Shown here piece by piece: positions 26,134 through 35,055 of a stretch of DNA of 60,260 nt. The position numbers and the translations under genes were made by a program. The notes beneath the pieces are model-generated. The model searched no databases. It saw only the letters and a program-made list of their open reading frames with translations, and had not been told where the DNA came from. The first letter of the stretch is position 1. Every line of letters starts with the position of its first letter. The stretch is from Nocardia sp. GTDB lineage: Bacteria > Actinomycetota > Actinomycetes > Mycobacteriales > Mycobacteriaceae. The DNA is taken from positions 1 to 60,260 of the forward strand of contig JACIXH010000009.1 of assembly GCA_014360565.1 (NCBI GenBank), read 5' to 3'.

Positions 26134-26829
26134 ATGCGTGCCCTGCTGATACTGATCGTGGTGCTGGCGATCGCGCTGGTCGTCGGCGACCGGGTAGCCG
26201 TGGCGGCGGCACAGAACGAGATCGGTCGCAAGATCGCCGCCGAGTACGAACTGCCGCATCGACCGAGCGTGGCGATCGGTGGGTTTCCGTTTCTGACGCA
26301 GGCCGTCGCGGGCACCTATCGCGACATCGACATCCGGATCGGCGACTGGAGTGGACACGACATCTCGGTGCACGACCTCGATGTCGCGCTCTCGGATGTC
26401 TCCGCACCGCTGAGCGACGTGATCGACAACCGCACCTCGAACCTCGTCGCGGCCACGGCGACCGCGACCGCCGTGGTTCCCTACGACGTCGTACAGGGCT
26501 ACGCACCGGCGGGAGTGGAGTCGATCTCCCACGGTCCGGAAGGGCTGCAGGCCACCGGGACGTTCTCGGTGGCGGGTCTGACGGTCCCCGCGACGGTCTT
26601 CGTCACCGTGGCGCCGACCGAGGCAGGCATCGAGGTCACGCCGGTCTCGGTCCGGGCCCCGGCCGGCGGACCGACGCTCTCACTGACCCTGCTGCGCCAA
26701 TCCCTGACCTTCGTGGTGCCGCTGCAGCAACTGCCGCTCGGGGCGCGCGTGACCGAGATCCAGCCGGGCGACGACGGTCTCCATGCCACCGCCGTCGCCC
26801 ACGATGTGCGCTTCGACGATCTGCCGTGA
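26134..26829 (+). CDS. DUF2993 (LmeA-like) protein
   Basis: This 231-aa protein has one N-terminal hydrophobic helix (2-22) acting as signal or anchor, then a DUF2993 domain: AYELPHRPSVAIGGFPFLTQ-like opening and repeated beta-strands. In mycobacteria the DUF2993 protein LmeA is a periplasmic factor needed for lipomannan elongation. The same broad role in envelope glycolipid synthesis or lipid binding is plausible. The gene stands alone between convergent and divergent neighbours. Confidence 0.85.
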   Translation: MRALLILIVVLAIALVVGDRVAVAAAQNEIGRKIAAEYELPHRPSVAIGGFPFLTQAVAGTYRDIDIRIGDWSGHDISVHDLDVALSDVSAPLSDVIDNRTSNLVAATATATAVVPYDVVQGYAPAGVESISHGPEGLQATGTFSVAGLTVPATVFVTVAPTEAGIEVTPVSVRAPAGGPTLSLTLLRQSLTFVVPLQQLPLGARVTEIQPGDDGLHATAVAHDVRFDDLP

Positions 26830-26837
26830 GAGGACCG

Positions 26838-27896
26838 CTATCTCGGCTCGGGGTTGCGTAGCGGGGCGCCGACGTGGTGCAGGTGTGTCAGCGCTTCGCG
26901 GTAGGAGGAGATCAGTCCGGTCTCGTGGTAGGGCACACCGATCTCGGCGCAGTAGTCGCGCACGATCACCCGGGCGTGACGCAGGTTCGGGGTCGACATG
27001 CTCGGGAACAGATGGTGCTCGATCTGGTAGTTGAGTCCGCCGAGGGCCAGGTCGGTGACGGTGCCGCCCCGCACGTTGCGGGAGGTCAGGACCTGGCGGC
27101 GGAGGTAGTCGGGGCGGTCGTCACCGGTCAAGGTCGGCATGCCCTTGTGATTGGGCGCGAAGATGCAGCCCATGTACAGCCCGAACAGGCCCTGGTGGAC
27201 GGCGAGGAACACCAGCGCTTTGTCGACCGGCAGCACTGCGAACAACGCGGCCAGGTAGACGGCGAAGTGACCGAACAGCAGCGCACCCTCCCAGCCGCGG
27301 TGCTTGATCGAGCGGTTGCGCAGTGCGCGCACGCCTGCCACGTGCAGGTTCAGGCCCTCCAGCAACAGCAGGGGGAAGAACAGGAACGCCTGCGCCCGGC
27401 CGATGAGACGAGGTAGGCCACGGCTGGACCTGGCCTGCTGTTGCGACCAGACCAGAATGTCGGGCGCGACGTCGGGGTCGAGCTCCTCGTGGTTCGGGTT
27501 GGCGTGATGGCGGGTGTGCTTGTCCTGCCACCACCCATAGCCCAAACCGATGCCCGCATTGCCGACGATTCGCCCCACGAGCTCGGTCGGCTGCCGCAGC
27601 CGCAGGACCTGCCGGTGCGCGACGTCGTGCATCACGAGCGCGACCTGGGCGAACATCACGGCCATGAACGCCGCGACCAGCAGCGTCCACCACGAGTCGC
27701 CGATGAGGACGAAGGCCGCCCACCCGCCCACGAACGCGGTGCCGACCAGACCGAGCCGGACGGCGTAGTAGCCGGGACGCCTGTTCATCAGCCCGGCTTC
27801 GGAGATCCGGCGCAACAAGCGGGCGTAATCACCGTCCGCGCCGCGCCGGGGTGACCGTGGAGAGGACTCGGGGACCAGTGCGGGTGTCGTCGTCAT
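26838..27896 (-). CDS. Membrane fatty-acid desaturase (linoleoyl-CoA desaturase type)
   Basis: This 352-aa integral membrane desaturase has the three histidine boxes: HDVAHRQ, HTRHHANPN and QIEHHLFP. Hydrophobic segments lie between them. It uses a non-heme diiron centre to place double bonds in acyl chains, with electrons from a ferredoxin or an oxidoreductase not encoded here. The family includes mycobacterial DesA3 (Rv3229c). ATG 27896 has an AGGAAG site. Confidence 0.9.
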   Translation of the reverse strand: MTTTPALVPESSPRSPRRGADGDYARLLRRISEAGLMNRRPGYYAVRLGLVGTAFVGGWAAFVLIGDSWWTLLVAAFMAVMFAQVALVMHDVAHRQVLRLRQPTELVGRIVGNAGIGLGYGWWQDKHTRHHANPNHEELDPDVAPDILVWSQQQARSSRGLPRLIGRAQAFLFFPLLLLEGLNLHVAGVRALRNRSIKHRGWEGALLFGHFAVYLAALFAVLPVDKALVFLAVHQGLFGLYMGCIFAPNHKGMPTLTGDDRPDYLRRQVLTSRNVRGGTVTDLALGGLNYQIEHHLFPSMSTPNLRHARVIVRDYCAEIGVPYHETGLISSYREALTHLHHVGAPLRNPEPR

Positions 27897-28208
27897 AGAT
27901 CTTCCTGAGAGCTGAGGCGGCGACGCTTGCTCCCCCGTCGAGATGCCGACCGGTGAATCTCGGAGCTGGCGCCGATGTCGATGCCTGCGACGCTATCGAC
28001 CTATTTCTCGTCCGCCGTAATCCCTTGGTATGAGATCGAATCGGACTGTGGAGTGATATCCGCGCACCTGACCAGAACGCGGCGCTACGGGCAAGCGAGC
28101 AGGGATGCCCGAAAGCCGAGGGTTCAAACGCATCGCGCCGGGGTAATAAGAGCTCGACCGCGTTCGCGAATCCGGCGAACGCCGACGTCCTGGCGGGCGT
28201 CTCACAGT
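27897..28208. promoter_or_regulatory. Divergent intergenic region, desaturase and small ORF
   Basis: These 312 bases hold the desaturase leader and the promoter region of the small gene at 28209. No gene is convincing. A general-stress-type promoter candidate at 28121-28146 points to the small gene. Short inverted repeats near 27945-27965 (GAGAT/ATCTC) are in the desaturase leader; I do not recognise a riboswitch class. Confidence 0.4.
28121..28146 (+). promoter_or_regulatory. Stress-sigma-type promoter candidate (GGTT-N16-GGGTAA)
   Basis: GGTT at 28121-28124, a 16-nt spacer and GGGTAA at 28141-28146 fit the GNNT-N14-16-GGGTA pattern known for Streptomyces SigB and mycobacterial SigF. It lies 63 nt before the small gene at 28209. 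Confidence 0.5.
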
Positions 28209-28481
28209 GTGGAGAACAGGTTGCTGAAACTGATCGAGCTGATACGGAAACCGGCGCAGGTGCCCACCCCGTCCGCGCCCCCGACCGCAGCAGGCTCGCT
28301 GCGGGCCGGAGACGTCGTGCTCACCGCCAAGCGCAGCTACCGGGTGGTCAGCACGAGCTTCGCCGACGACGCCCGCCGCGCCGGCCGGGTGGTCGCTGAC
28401 ACCGTCGACCTGGTCACAGGCCGGCTGCGCGTGCTCGATTTCCCCAGCGCCGACACGATGGTCACCGTCGAAACAGCGTAG
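28209..28481 (+). CDS. Small hypothetical protein
   Basis: This protein of about 90 aa is not recognised. From GTG 28209 it has a Lys/Pro-rich N-terminus, then a beta-rich domain: GSLRAGDVVLTAKRSYRV in parts, VVADTVDLVTGRLRVLDF and TMVTVETA. Strong G/C bias at third positions supports coding from about 28260 onward. The start is uncertain: GTG 28209 lacks a good ribosome site, while TTG 28221 has GGAGAA just before it. A stress-type promoter candidate lies upstream. The stop abuts the convergent membrane-protein gene. Confidence 0.55.
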   Translation: MENRLLKLIELIRKPAQVPTPSAPPTAAGSLRAGDVVLTAKRSYRVVSTSFADDARRAGRVVADTVDLVTGRLRVLDFPSADTMVTVETA

Positions 28482-29108
28482 TCAGACCGGTCGGCGCCCG
28501 AAGTTCGAGGGGCGAAGGCGGCCGGTCGTTGAATGCGCGCCCTCCGGCGGAACGGCCTGCTCGTCGATCAGGCGGCGCTGATCGGTACCGACGCCACGCG
28601 TGCGTTCGGCGAAGGCGATGTCTCTGGTACTGCGCACCGACAGTCGTCCCAGCGAGCTCGCGGCGAAGAACAGGATCAGCGCGCCCAGTCCGTAGAAGAA
28701 CGTCAGCTGCAGCAGCGCGCGCTTGAGATCCGAGGCGGCGACCGGTTCACCGATGTCGCCCAGCCGCAGCAGCGCGGCCAAGAACGGCCCGATCACGAAC
28801 CACACGCCTGCCGCCACCGACAGCCAGCCTCCGAAACTCGCGACCAGCCGGTTGCGGCTGAGCAGCATGAGCAGCCCGCCGACAATCGCGACGACGCCGG
28901 GCAGGACCTGTAGCCAGCCGCGCGCCGACGTCCAGACCCACGCCTCGTCGGGGCTGTAGGCGAAGTCGAAATACGGGCCGATGAACGGGATGAGTGCGCC
29001 CCAGATCCCGAGGAGCAGCACCGCCAGACCACCCAGCGCGCCGCGGCTGCGCGGAATACGCAACCGTCCGCCGTGCTCGGTCGAGACTTTCTCGTCGACA
29101 TCCATCAT
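28482..29108 (-). CDS. Four-helix membrane protein, SPW-repeat-like
   Basis: This 208-aa protein has four hydrophobic segments (ALGGLAVLLLGIWGALIPFIG, a LPGVVAIVGGLLMLL segment, WLSVAAGVWFVIGPFLAALL and LTFFYGLGALILFFAA, each in part). A conserved-looking YSPDEAWVW loop follows the first. It resembles actinobacterial SPW-type membrane proteins, without certainty. The C-terminal 60 residues are charged and cytoplasmic-like. GGGAGG precedes two adjacent ATGs (29108, 29105). A weak stress-type promoter candidate is upstream. Confidence 0.7.
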   Translation of the reverse strand: MMDVDEKVSTEHGGRLRIPRSRGALGGLAVLLLGIWGALIPFIGPYFDFAYSPDEAWVWTSARGWLQVLPGVVAIVGGLLMLLSRNRLVASFGGWLSVAAGVWFVIGPFLAALLRLGDIGEPVAASDLKRALLQLTFFYGLGALILFFAASSLGRLSVRSTRDIAFAERTRGVGTDQRRLIDEQAVPPEGAHSTTGRLRPSNFGRRPV

Positions 29109-29145
29109 GACGCCTCCCAGCATCGGGAACAGAAGTACGTAGCGT

Positions 29146-29170
29146 TTACCCAAGCCCGCACCACCTACGC
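29146..29170 (-). promoter_or_regulatory. Weak stress-sigma-type promoter candidate
   Basis: On the minus strand GCGT, a 15-nt spacer and GGGTAA lie about 38 nt before the membrane-protein start. The -10 part is good; the -35 part matches only G and T of GNNT. Confidence 0.35.
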
Positions 29171-29291
29171 ACGCTCCGTGAATCACCGCACCCGCGCGCG
29201 CGATCGGCCGGTGAAAGGTGTAGCTGGCCACACCGTCGACTCGGTGGACAGCTCGATCGAGTTTCCGCGCCGCGACGACAACCATGGAGTC

Positions 29292-30686
29292 ATGACCGAG
29301 ACATCAGGCGAGCCGACACTCGTGGCCGAGCTCGCCGCCGAACCGACCGTCGTGCTCGACGCCACGCGGGACGAACCGCGGCGGACCGGCGCGCTGGCAG
29401 CGGTACTGCGCGCACCGATCGAAGCAAGGACCTGGAAGGAGCTCGCCTACCTGATCCTGTCCTTCGTCCTGGGCTGCCTGGCCGTGTGCTACCTGTTCTT
29501 CGGGGTCGGCGGCGGGCTGTACGCGTCGATCTTTCTCATCGGCATCCCACTGCTGGCGGTAGTACTGCTCGGCGGGCGGGTGTGGGGGCGGATCTATCGG
29601 TTCTTCGGCCGCACACTGCTCGACACTCACGTCGAGCCGCCTCCGAATTTCACCCGGGGCAACGGCTTGTTCGGCTTCCTGAAGAGCGCGTTCACCGATC
29701 GGCCCAGTTGGCGAGCCGGGCTGTTTCTGCTCGTGCAGTCGGTGCTGGGCGTAGCAGTCGGCTACCTCGTCCTCATGGTGGTCGCGATGGTCGCGTTCAC
29801 GGCGATCTCGCCCATCCCGTGGGCCCTGTTCGATCCGGTGCAGGTCGACGACAACGGCGTCGAGCACCACAGTCTCGTCCAGTTCGGTTCGCTCTACATC
29901 GACACCTGGCCGCGTGCGCTGGCCATGTCCGGTATCGGCATCGTGCTGTGCTTCGCACTGCCATGGCTGGTGCGTGGCGTCTGCTGGTTGCACCGGTTGC
30001 TGATCGTTCACCTGTTGGCGGCCACACCGCGCGATCGGCAATTGGCACAACTGCGGGCGAGCAGACGGGCCGCGGTCGACGATGCGACGGCCACCCTGCG
30101 CCGGGTCGAACGCGACCTGCACGACGGCACGCAGGCACGATTGGTCACCATCGCCATGGCGCTGGGCAGGGCCGAAGAACGACTGAGCGCGGGCGGCGAC
30201 GCCCGCGACCTCATCGCCGATGCGCGCGCCAACGCCAAGGAGGCGCTGACCGAACTGCGCGAACTGGTACGCGGTATCCATCCACCCGCGCTCGAGCTCG
30301 GCCTCGGCCCGGCGCTGGAGACGCTCACCGCCCGGTGCGCGGTGCCGGTCGAGTTGCGGGTGCAGATCCCGCGGCGGCCGAGCCCGGCCATCGAGGCGAT
30401 CGCCTACTTCTCCGTCGCCGAACTGCTCACCAATGTGGTCAAACACGCCCACGCGAGCCAGGCCACGGTGTCGGTGCTGCCCGACAGCCTTCGCTCCATC
30501 GCGGTCACCGTGCGGGACAACGGAATCGGTGGTGCGCCCCGCCCCGGCACACAGACCGTGACCGGCAGCGGGTTGGCCGGGCTGGCCGCCCGTGCGCTCG
30601 CTGTCGACGGCACGCTCACCGTCGACAGTCCCGCGGGCGGACCTACCGTGGTGACCATGATTCTTCCGAACCAGGGCCCGCAGTGA
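29292..30686 (+). CDS. NarL-family sensor histidine kinase
   Basis: This 464-aa membrane kinase has about four membrane helices in two pairs (near 55-95 and 140-230). A HisKA_3 phospho-acceptor ERDLHDGTQARL follows at about 275-286, then an ATP-binding domain with N-box ELLTNVVKHA and G-box RDNGIGG. The extracellular part is small, so it probably senses membrane or intramembrane signals (LiaS/DesK-like). GTG of the response regulator overlaps its stop. ATG 29292 is chosen because upstream in-frame codons are not coding-like. Confidence 0.9.
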   Translation: MTETSGEPTLVAELAAEPTVVLDATRDEPRRTGALAAVLRAPIEARTWKELAYLILSFVLGCLAVCYLFFGVGGGLYASIFLIGIPLLAVVLLGGRVWGRIYRFFGRTLLDTHVEPPPNFTRGNGLFGFLKSAFTDRPSWRAGLFLLVQSVLGVAVGYLVLMVVAMVAFTAISPIPWALFDPVQVDDNGVEHHSLVQFGSLYIDTWPRALAMSGIGIVLCFALPWLVRGVCWLHRLLIVHLLAATPRDRQLAQLRASRRAAVDDATATLRRVERDLHDGTQARLVTIAMALGRAEERLSAGGDARDLIADARANAKEALTELRELVRGIHPPALELGLGPALETLTARCAVPVELRVQIPRRPSPAIEAIAYFSVAELLTNVVKHAHASQATVSVLPDSLRSIAVTVRDNGIGGAPRPGTQTVTGSGLAGLAARALAVDGTLTVDSPAGGPTVVTMILPNQGPQ

Positions 30687-31354
30687 CCGCGGACGGTGCG
30701 GCGCACCGACCCCTGCGGGTGGTGATCGCCGAGGACAGCGCCATCCTGCGCGACGGGCTGGCCGGGCTGCTCACCGAACGCGGACACGAGGTGGTGGCGA
30801 TGGTCGGCGACGCGACGACCCTGAGCGAGGTGGTCGGCACCCACCGGCCCGATGTCGCGGTGGTGGATGTGCGGATGCCGCCCACTTTCACCGACGAGGG
30901 CCTGCTGGCCGCGATCGAGTTGCGCAGGAAGTATCCAGGCACCGGCGTGCTCGTCTTCTCCCAGTGGATCGAAACCCGTTATGCGACAGAACTTCTCGCA
31001 TCGGGGGCGAGCGGCGTCGGCTATCTGCTCAAGGACCGCGTCGCCGACGTCGGCGATTTCGTCGACGCGCTGCACCGGGTCGCCACCGGCGGCACCGCAC
31101 TCGACCCCGAGGTGGTGAGTCAGCTGATGGGCGCGTCCCGGCAACAGGATTCGCTGGCCCGCCTCACCCCGCGCGAACGCCAGGTGCTCGAGCTGATGGC
31201 CCAGGGACTCACCAACAATGCCATCGCCGCCTCGCTCACCGTCAGCGAGCGGGCCGTCGAGAAGCACATCGGCAACATCTTCACCAAACTCGATCTGCCA
31301 CCCTCCGATACCCGCCACCGCAGGGTGCTGGCGGTCCTGCGGCTCAAAGGGTGA
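30683..31354 (+). CDS. NarL/LuxR-family response regulator
   Basis: This 223-aa protein has a receiver domain with VVIAEDSAILRDGL, phospho-acceptor Asp in VAVVDVRMP and switch Lys in YLLKDRV. The C-terminal LuxR helix-turn-helix is LTPRERQVLELMAQGLTNN in parts, then VSERAVEKHIGNIFTKL. It is the cognate partner of the overlapping kinase. Target genes cannot be inferred. Confidence 0.93.
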   Translation: MTADGAAHRPLRVVIAEDSAILRDGLAGLLTERGHEVVAMVGDATTLSEVVGTHRPDVAVVDVRMPPTFTDEGLLAAIELRRKYPGTGVLVFSQWIETRYATELLASGASGVGYLLKDRVADVGDFVDALHRVATGGTALDPEVVSQLMGASRQQDSLARLTPRERQVLELMAQGLTNNAIAASLTVSERAVEKHIGNIFTKLDLPPSDTRHRRVLAVLRLKG

Positions 31355-31379
31355 CCAGCGACCGGATGCCCGTACCTGC

Positions 31380-32507
31380 TCAGCTCAGCGTCTTCAGCGC
31401 CTCGGCGTCGTAGGGCGCCAGCTCGTCGGTGCGGCCGGCCAGGACCTTGGCCGCCCACTCCGGATCTTGCAGGAGGGCTCGGCCCACGGCGACCAGGTCG
31501 AATTCGTCGCGTTCCATGCGATCGAGGAGGTTGTCGAGATTTCCCAGCGCGGCGCCTTCGCCGGTGAAGGCGCGCAGGAAATCCCCGTCCAGGCCGACCG
31601 AGCCGACAGTGATGGTCGGCCTGCCGGTGAGCTTTTTGGTCCAACCGGCCAGGTTCAGATCCGAGCCGTCGAATTCCGGGAGCCAGTAGCGGCGGGTGGA
31701 CGCGTGGAAGGCATCGACACCGGCCGCGGCGAGCGGAGCCAGAATCGACTCCAGCTCCTGCGGGGTCTCGGCGAGGCGGCCGTCGTAGGCCTCCTGCTTC
31801 CACTGCGAGTAGCGAAAGATCACCGGGAACTGCGGCGAGACGACGGCCCGAACCGCGGAGACGATCTCGGCCGCGAACCTCGTGCGCTCCACCGCGTCGC
31901 CGCCGTAGCCGTCGTCGCGGCGGTTGGTCCGCGCCCACAGGAACTGGTCGAGGAGATAGCCGTGGGCGCCGTGCAGTTCCACGCCGTCGAACCCGATCCG
32001 CTCCGCGGCCGCGGCGGCGTCGGCGAAGGCGCCGATGACATCGTCGAGGTCACGCTGGGTCATGGCCTTGCCGGTGCCCTCGGTCCCGTCGACGCGGATG
32101 CCGGACGGACCGACTGCCGGGGCATCGGGGTAGGGCGCCTCGCCCTGACTGCGGACCATGCCGATGTGCCACAGCTGCGGCACGATCTTGCCGCCCGCCG
32201 CGTGCACGTCCTCGGCGACCTTCGCCCACCCGGCCAGCTGCTGCTCGCCGTGGAATCGCGGCACCCGATCACTCTGCCCGGCCGACTCGTGGCCGACATA
32301 GGTCCCCTCGGTGACGATCAGGCCCACGCCGGCGCCGGCCCGGCGAGCGTAGTACGAGCGGACGTCGTCGCCGGGAACGCCGTCGGGCGAGAACATGCGC
32401 GTCATCGGCGCCATCACGATGCGGTTCGGGACGGTGAGACCGTTCAGCGTGACGGGCCGCGAGAGGATCTCGGCCGTGCGGGAGACGTCGGACTCGGTGA
32501 CGATCAC
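31380..32507 (-). CDS. Old Yellow Enzyme-family NADH:flavin oxidoreductase
   Basis: This 375-aa FMN protein has the OYE barrel: NRIVMAPMTR, QLWHIGMV with the active-site His, GFDGVELHGAHGYLLDQF in parts and a C-terminal FMN phosphate loop (GSVGLDG, VAVGRALLQDP). It reduces activated C=C bonds, such as enones and quinones, with NAD(P)H. GTG 32507 has a GAGGAG site. It is divergent from a MarR gene with two matching inverted repeats between, so induction by electrophiles through MarR is likely. Confidence 0.9.
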   Translation of the reverse strand: MIVTESDVSRTAEILSRPVTLNGLTVPNRIVMAPMTRMFSPDGVPGDDVRSYYARRAGAGVGLIVTEGTYVGHESAGQSDRVPRFHGEQQLAGWAKVAEDVHAAGGKIVPQLWHIGMVRSQGEAPYPDAPAVGPSGIRVDGTEGTGKAMTQRDLDDVIGAFADAAAAAERIGFDGVELHGAHGYLLDQFLWARTNRRDDGYGGDAVERTRFAAEIVSAVRAVVSPQFPVIFRYSQWKQEAYDGRLAETPQELESILAPLAAAGVDAFHASTRRYWLPEFDGSDLNLAGWTKKLTGRPTITVGSVGLDGDFLRAFTGEGAALGNLDNLLDRMERDEFDLVAVGRALLQDPEWAAKVLAGRTDELAPYDAEALKTLS

Positions 32508-32543
32508 TGAAATACTCCTCGTGGTACTTGACAACGTCGATGG

Positions 32544-32597
32544 TTGAGAACTTCAAGCAATACCCCCACGCTAGAGACAGATATTTGAGATAGTCAA
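32544..32597. promoter_or_regulatory. Two TTGA-N5-TCAA inverted repeats, probable MarR operator
   Basis: TTGAGAACTTCAA (32544-32556) and TTGAGATAGTCAA (32585-32597) have identical arms and lie 41 bp apart, close to four helical turns. They sit in the 114-bp region between the OYE and MarR starts. The AT-rich surroundings fit two divergent promoters. Confidence 0.65.
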
Positions 32598-32621
32598 GTT
32601 TCTGCGCATAAACTGGCGCTC

Positions 32622-33080
32622 ATGGCAGCACCGTCCCGCATCGACACAGCCCAGCTCATGGAGCTGCTCTCGGTGTCGCTGGGCGCCTACTACGGCGACT
32701 TCACCGCCGCGGCCGCGAGCGAGAACCTCACCGCGAGCCAGGGCAAAACACTGACTGCGCTGCGCCGCGGCCCCGTCGCGATGCGCGCGCTGGCCGAGAC
32801 GCTGGGCTGCGACGCCTCCAATGTGACCGGGATCATCAACCGCCTGGAGAAGCGCGGCCTGGTGCGCCGCGAGGCCAGCGCGGCCGACCGGCGCGTCACC
32901 ACGCTCGTCATCACCGCCGAGGGCGAGCGCGTCACCGACGCGATCCGAGCCAAGATGCGCGCCACCCGAGACGGCCTGAACGAACTCAGCGCTCAGGACC
33001 GGGACCGCTTGTACACCCTGCTCGAACGAGTTTTCGTCGCGCACCTCGCCGCCCGACCTGGCTGCACGGCCGGTGAGTAG
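32622..33080 (+). CDS. MarR-family regulator
   Basis: This 152-aa winged-helix protein has recognition region MRALAETLGCDASNVTGIIN in parts, followed by the wing LEKRGLVRREASAADRR. It is divergent from the OYE gene. MarR regulators next to flavin reductases commonly respond to quinones, phenolics or electrophiles. It probably represses both genes through the paired repeats upstream. Confidence 0.9.
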   Translation: MAAPSRIDTAQLMELLSVSLGAYYGDFTAAAASENLTASQGKTLTALRRGPVAMRALAETLGCDASNVTGIINRLEKRGLVRREASAADRRVTTLVITAEGERVTDAIRAKMRATRDGLNELSAQDRDRLYTLLERVFVAHLAARPGCTAGE

Positions 33081-33112
33081 AACGCACCCGGCGATCGTGC
33101 CAAACTGACGGC

Positions 33113-34312
33113 GTGAGCGGGCAAGCGAAACAACAGGGTGGGACGCGACCGAAACCGAAGCCGTGGCGTGAGCGCGGTGACGTCATCGGCGGCGGGGTGC
33201 TGTGGCTGGCCAAGTGGTCGCTGTGCGTCGTCGCGATCGCGGCGGGTGCGTGGGTTCTCGGTTCGGTCGCCGCCCGTCTGTGGGTGGTGATCCTGCCCGT
33301 CGCGCTGGCGATCGTGGTGACCACGATCCTGTGGCCGCTGGCCCGCTGGCTGACCCGGCACAGGTGGCCGCCCGCGCTGGCCGCCTCGGTCGCGCTGCTC
33401 GGATTCGTCGCGGTGCTGGCCGGGATCATCGCGCTGATCGTGCCCTCGGTGGCCGATCAAGCACCCGAACTCGCCGACAAGGCCACCGACGGGGTGAACC
33501 AGGTCCGCGACTGGGTCCAGGGACCCCCGCTGAACATCCGCGACGAGCAACTCGATTCCGCGGCCGACGCGATCGTCGGGCGACTGCAATCGAGCGGCGC
33601 GCAGATCGCCGACGGCGTCTTCTCCGGCGTGTCCACCGCCACCTCCGTTCTGATCACCGTGTTCCTGGTCCTGGTGATGGTGTTCTTCTTCCTCAAGGAC
33701 GGTTCGCGCTTCCTGCCCTGGATGCACGGGGTGTTCGGCGACCGCAGCGGCCGCCACGTCGAGGCCGTCCTGGAACGGGTCTGGGCGACCCTGGGTGGAT
33801 TCATCCGCACCCAGGCGATCGTCAGCATGGTCGACGCCATCTGCATCGGCGCGGCCCTGTTCATTCTCGATGTCCCGCTGGCGATGGTGCTGACGGTGAT
33901 CACGTTCATCGGCGGATTCGTCCCGATGGTCGGCGCGTTCGTCGCCGGTGCGCTCGCCGTGCTCGTCGCGCTGGTCGGCAACGGGCTCACCACAGCCCTG
34001 ATCGTGCTCGGCATCGTCATCGCGGTGCAGCAACTGGAAGGCAATGTGCTGCAACCGGTCCTGCAGAGCCGCAGCATGGAACTGCACGCCGTGATCGTGC
34101 TGCTCGCGGTCACCGCGGGCGGCTCGCTCTACGGCATCACCGGCGCGTTCCTCGCGGTCCCGGTGGTCGCGATGGTCGCGGTGGTCATCCGCTATATCGG
34201 CGAGCAGATCGACGCGGCCAGCGGACCCGAACCCGAACCCGAACCCGAGGAAGACGAGCCGTCGATCGACGAAGGCGCGGTGACCCCCGCCGCTTCGAAC
34301 CTCGGCGCGTAA
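33113..34312 (+). CDS. AI-2E-family transporter (PF01594)
   Basis: This 399-aa membrane protein has about eight helices and a central soluble part (about 115-185). The conserved GGFVPMVGAF lies in the C-terminal half. The tail is acidic with an EPEPEPEEDEPS run. The family name comes from E. coli TqsA, but members include Na+/H+ antiporters and general permeases, so the substrate is not known. GTG 33113 follows the MarR gene by 32 nt and may be read with it. Confidence 0.9.
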   Translation: MSGQAKQQGGTRPKPKPWRERGDVIGGGVLWLAKWSLCVVAIAAGAWVLGSVAARLWVVILPVALAIVVTTILWPLARWLTRHRWPPALAASVALLGFVAVLAGIIALIVPSVADQAPELADKATDGVNQVRDWVQGPPLNIRDEQLDSAADAIVGRLQSSGAQIADGVFSGVSTATSVLITVFLVLVMVFFFLKDGSRFLPWMHGVFGDRSGRHVEAVLERVWATLGGFIRTQAIVSMVDAICIGAALFILDVPLAMVLTVITFIGGFVPMVGAFVAGALAVLVALVGNGLTTALIVLGIVIAVQQLEGNVLQPVLQSRSMELHAVIVLLAVTAGGSLYGITGAFLAVPVVAMVAVVIRYIGEQIDAASGPEPEPEPEEDEPSIDEGAVTPAASNLGA

Positions 34313-34345
34313 CTCTTCAGCGGCAGCGACAACTCCACCCGCCCA

Positions 34346-34357
34346 TACCATTTGGTA
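34346..34357. promoter_or_regulatory. TACCA-N2-TGGTA palindrome, probable TetR operator
   Basis: A 12-bp inverted repeat lies 58 nt before the TetR start at 34415. A second pair GTAC-N6-GTAC follows at about 34367-34380. Autoregulation by the downstream TetR is the simplest reading. Confidence 0.5.
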
Positions 34358-34414
34358 GGTTGAACTGTACGGCCGAGTACGGTGGGCCGTCCGCGACGCG
34401 AGAGGAAGGTGACC

Positions 34415-35029
34415 ATGAGCGAGACATCGCGACCAGCGGCACCGGTGTCCAAACGCAAAGCGGCGGCGCGGGGCTCGGCGCGCAGGCTCAGCGTCGAGGA
34501 CTGGACGGCCGCGACCCTGCGCATCCTGCTGCGCGAGGGCGTCGCCGCGATCACCATCGCCAAGGTGTGCGATGAGCTCGGGGTGACCAAAGGCAGCTTC
34601 TACTGGCATTTCGACGGCATCGATCAGTTGCTCGAGACCACCGCGCAGTCCTGGTGCGCCGATCACAACGACGCGGCCCGTGGATTCCAGGATCTCGACG
34701 AGCTGCCGCCGCGCCAACGTCTGGACCGGATGGGCGAGCTGCTCACCGGAGAGCGGGTATGGCAGGTCGAGCTGGCAGTCCGGGACTGGGCACGCACCAA
34801 CACCAAGGTGGCCGAGGCAGTGCGGGCACTGGATCAGCGGATCTTCCACAGCCTGTCCGAAACGCTCGTCGACATGGGGTTCTCTGCCGACCAGGCGCAG
34901 ATGCGCGCGGGCCTGATGTGTTTCGCCGGCATCGGTTTCGTCCACGGAAATCAGAACCTGCCCGTGCCGACCGAAGCCCAGCGACGGGCGTTCTTCCAGT
35001 TCGTCACCGAGCGGGAAGCCCCGCACTGA
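34415..35029 (+). CDS. TetR-family regulator
   Basis: This 204-aa protein has a basic N-terminus and a TetR helix-turn-helix near 25-75 (LREGVAAITIAKVCDELGVT in parts, then KGSFYWHFDGIDQLL). ATG 34415 has GAGGAAGG before it; an in-frame GTG at 34382 is less likely. It is convergent with the lipocalin-like gene. Its own upstream palindrome suggests autoregulation; other targets are unclear. Confidence 0.88.
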   Translation: MSETSRPAAPVSKRKAAARGSARRLSVEDWTAATLRILLREGVAAITIAKVCDELGVTKGSFYWHFDGIDQLLETTAQSWCADHNDAARGFQDLDELPPRQRLDRMGELLTGERVWQVELAVRDWARTNTKVAEAVRALDQRIFHSLSETLVDMGFSADQAQMRAGLMCFAGIGFVHGNQNLPVPTEAQRRAFFQFVTEREAPH

Positions 35030-35055
35030 CCCGCACTCCCGGTCGGTGCGGTCAG
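35026..35055. terminator. Bidirectional hairpin between TetR and lipocalin-like genes
   Basis: A 10-bp stem with one bulged base (35026-35036 with 35046-35055) closes a 9-nt loop across the 22-bp convergent gap. It overlaps both 3' ends slightly. Confidence 0.5.

Noticed and set aside
27897..27975. Riboswitch in the desaturase leader
   Set aside because: Short inverted repeats occur, but I could not match any known riboswitch consensus, and desaturases in this group are not typical targets.
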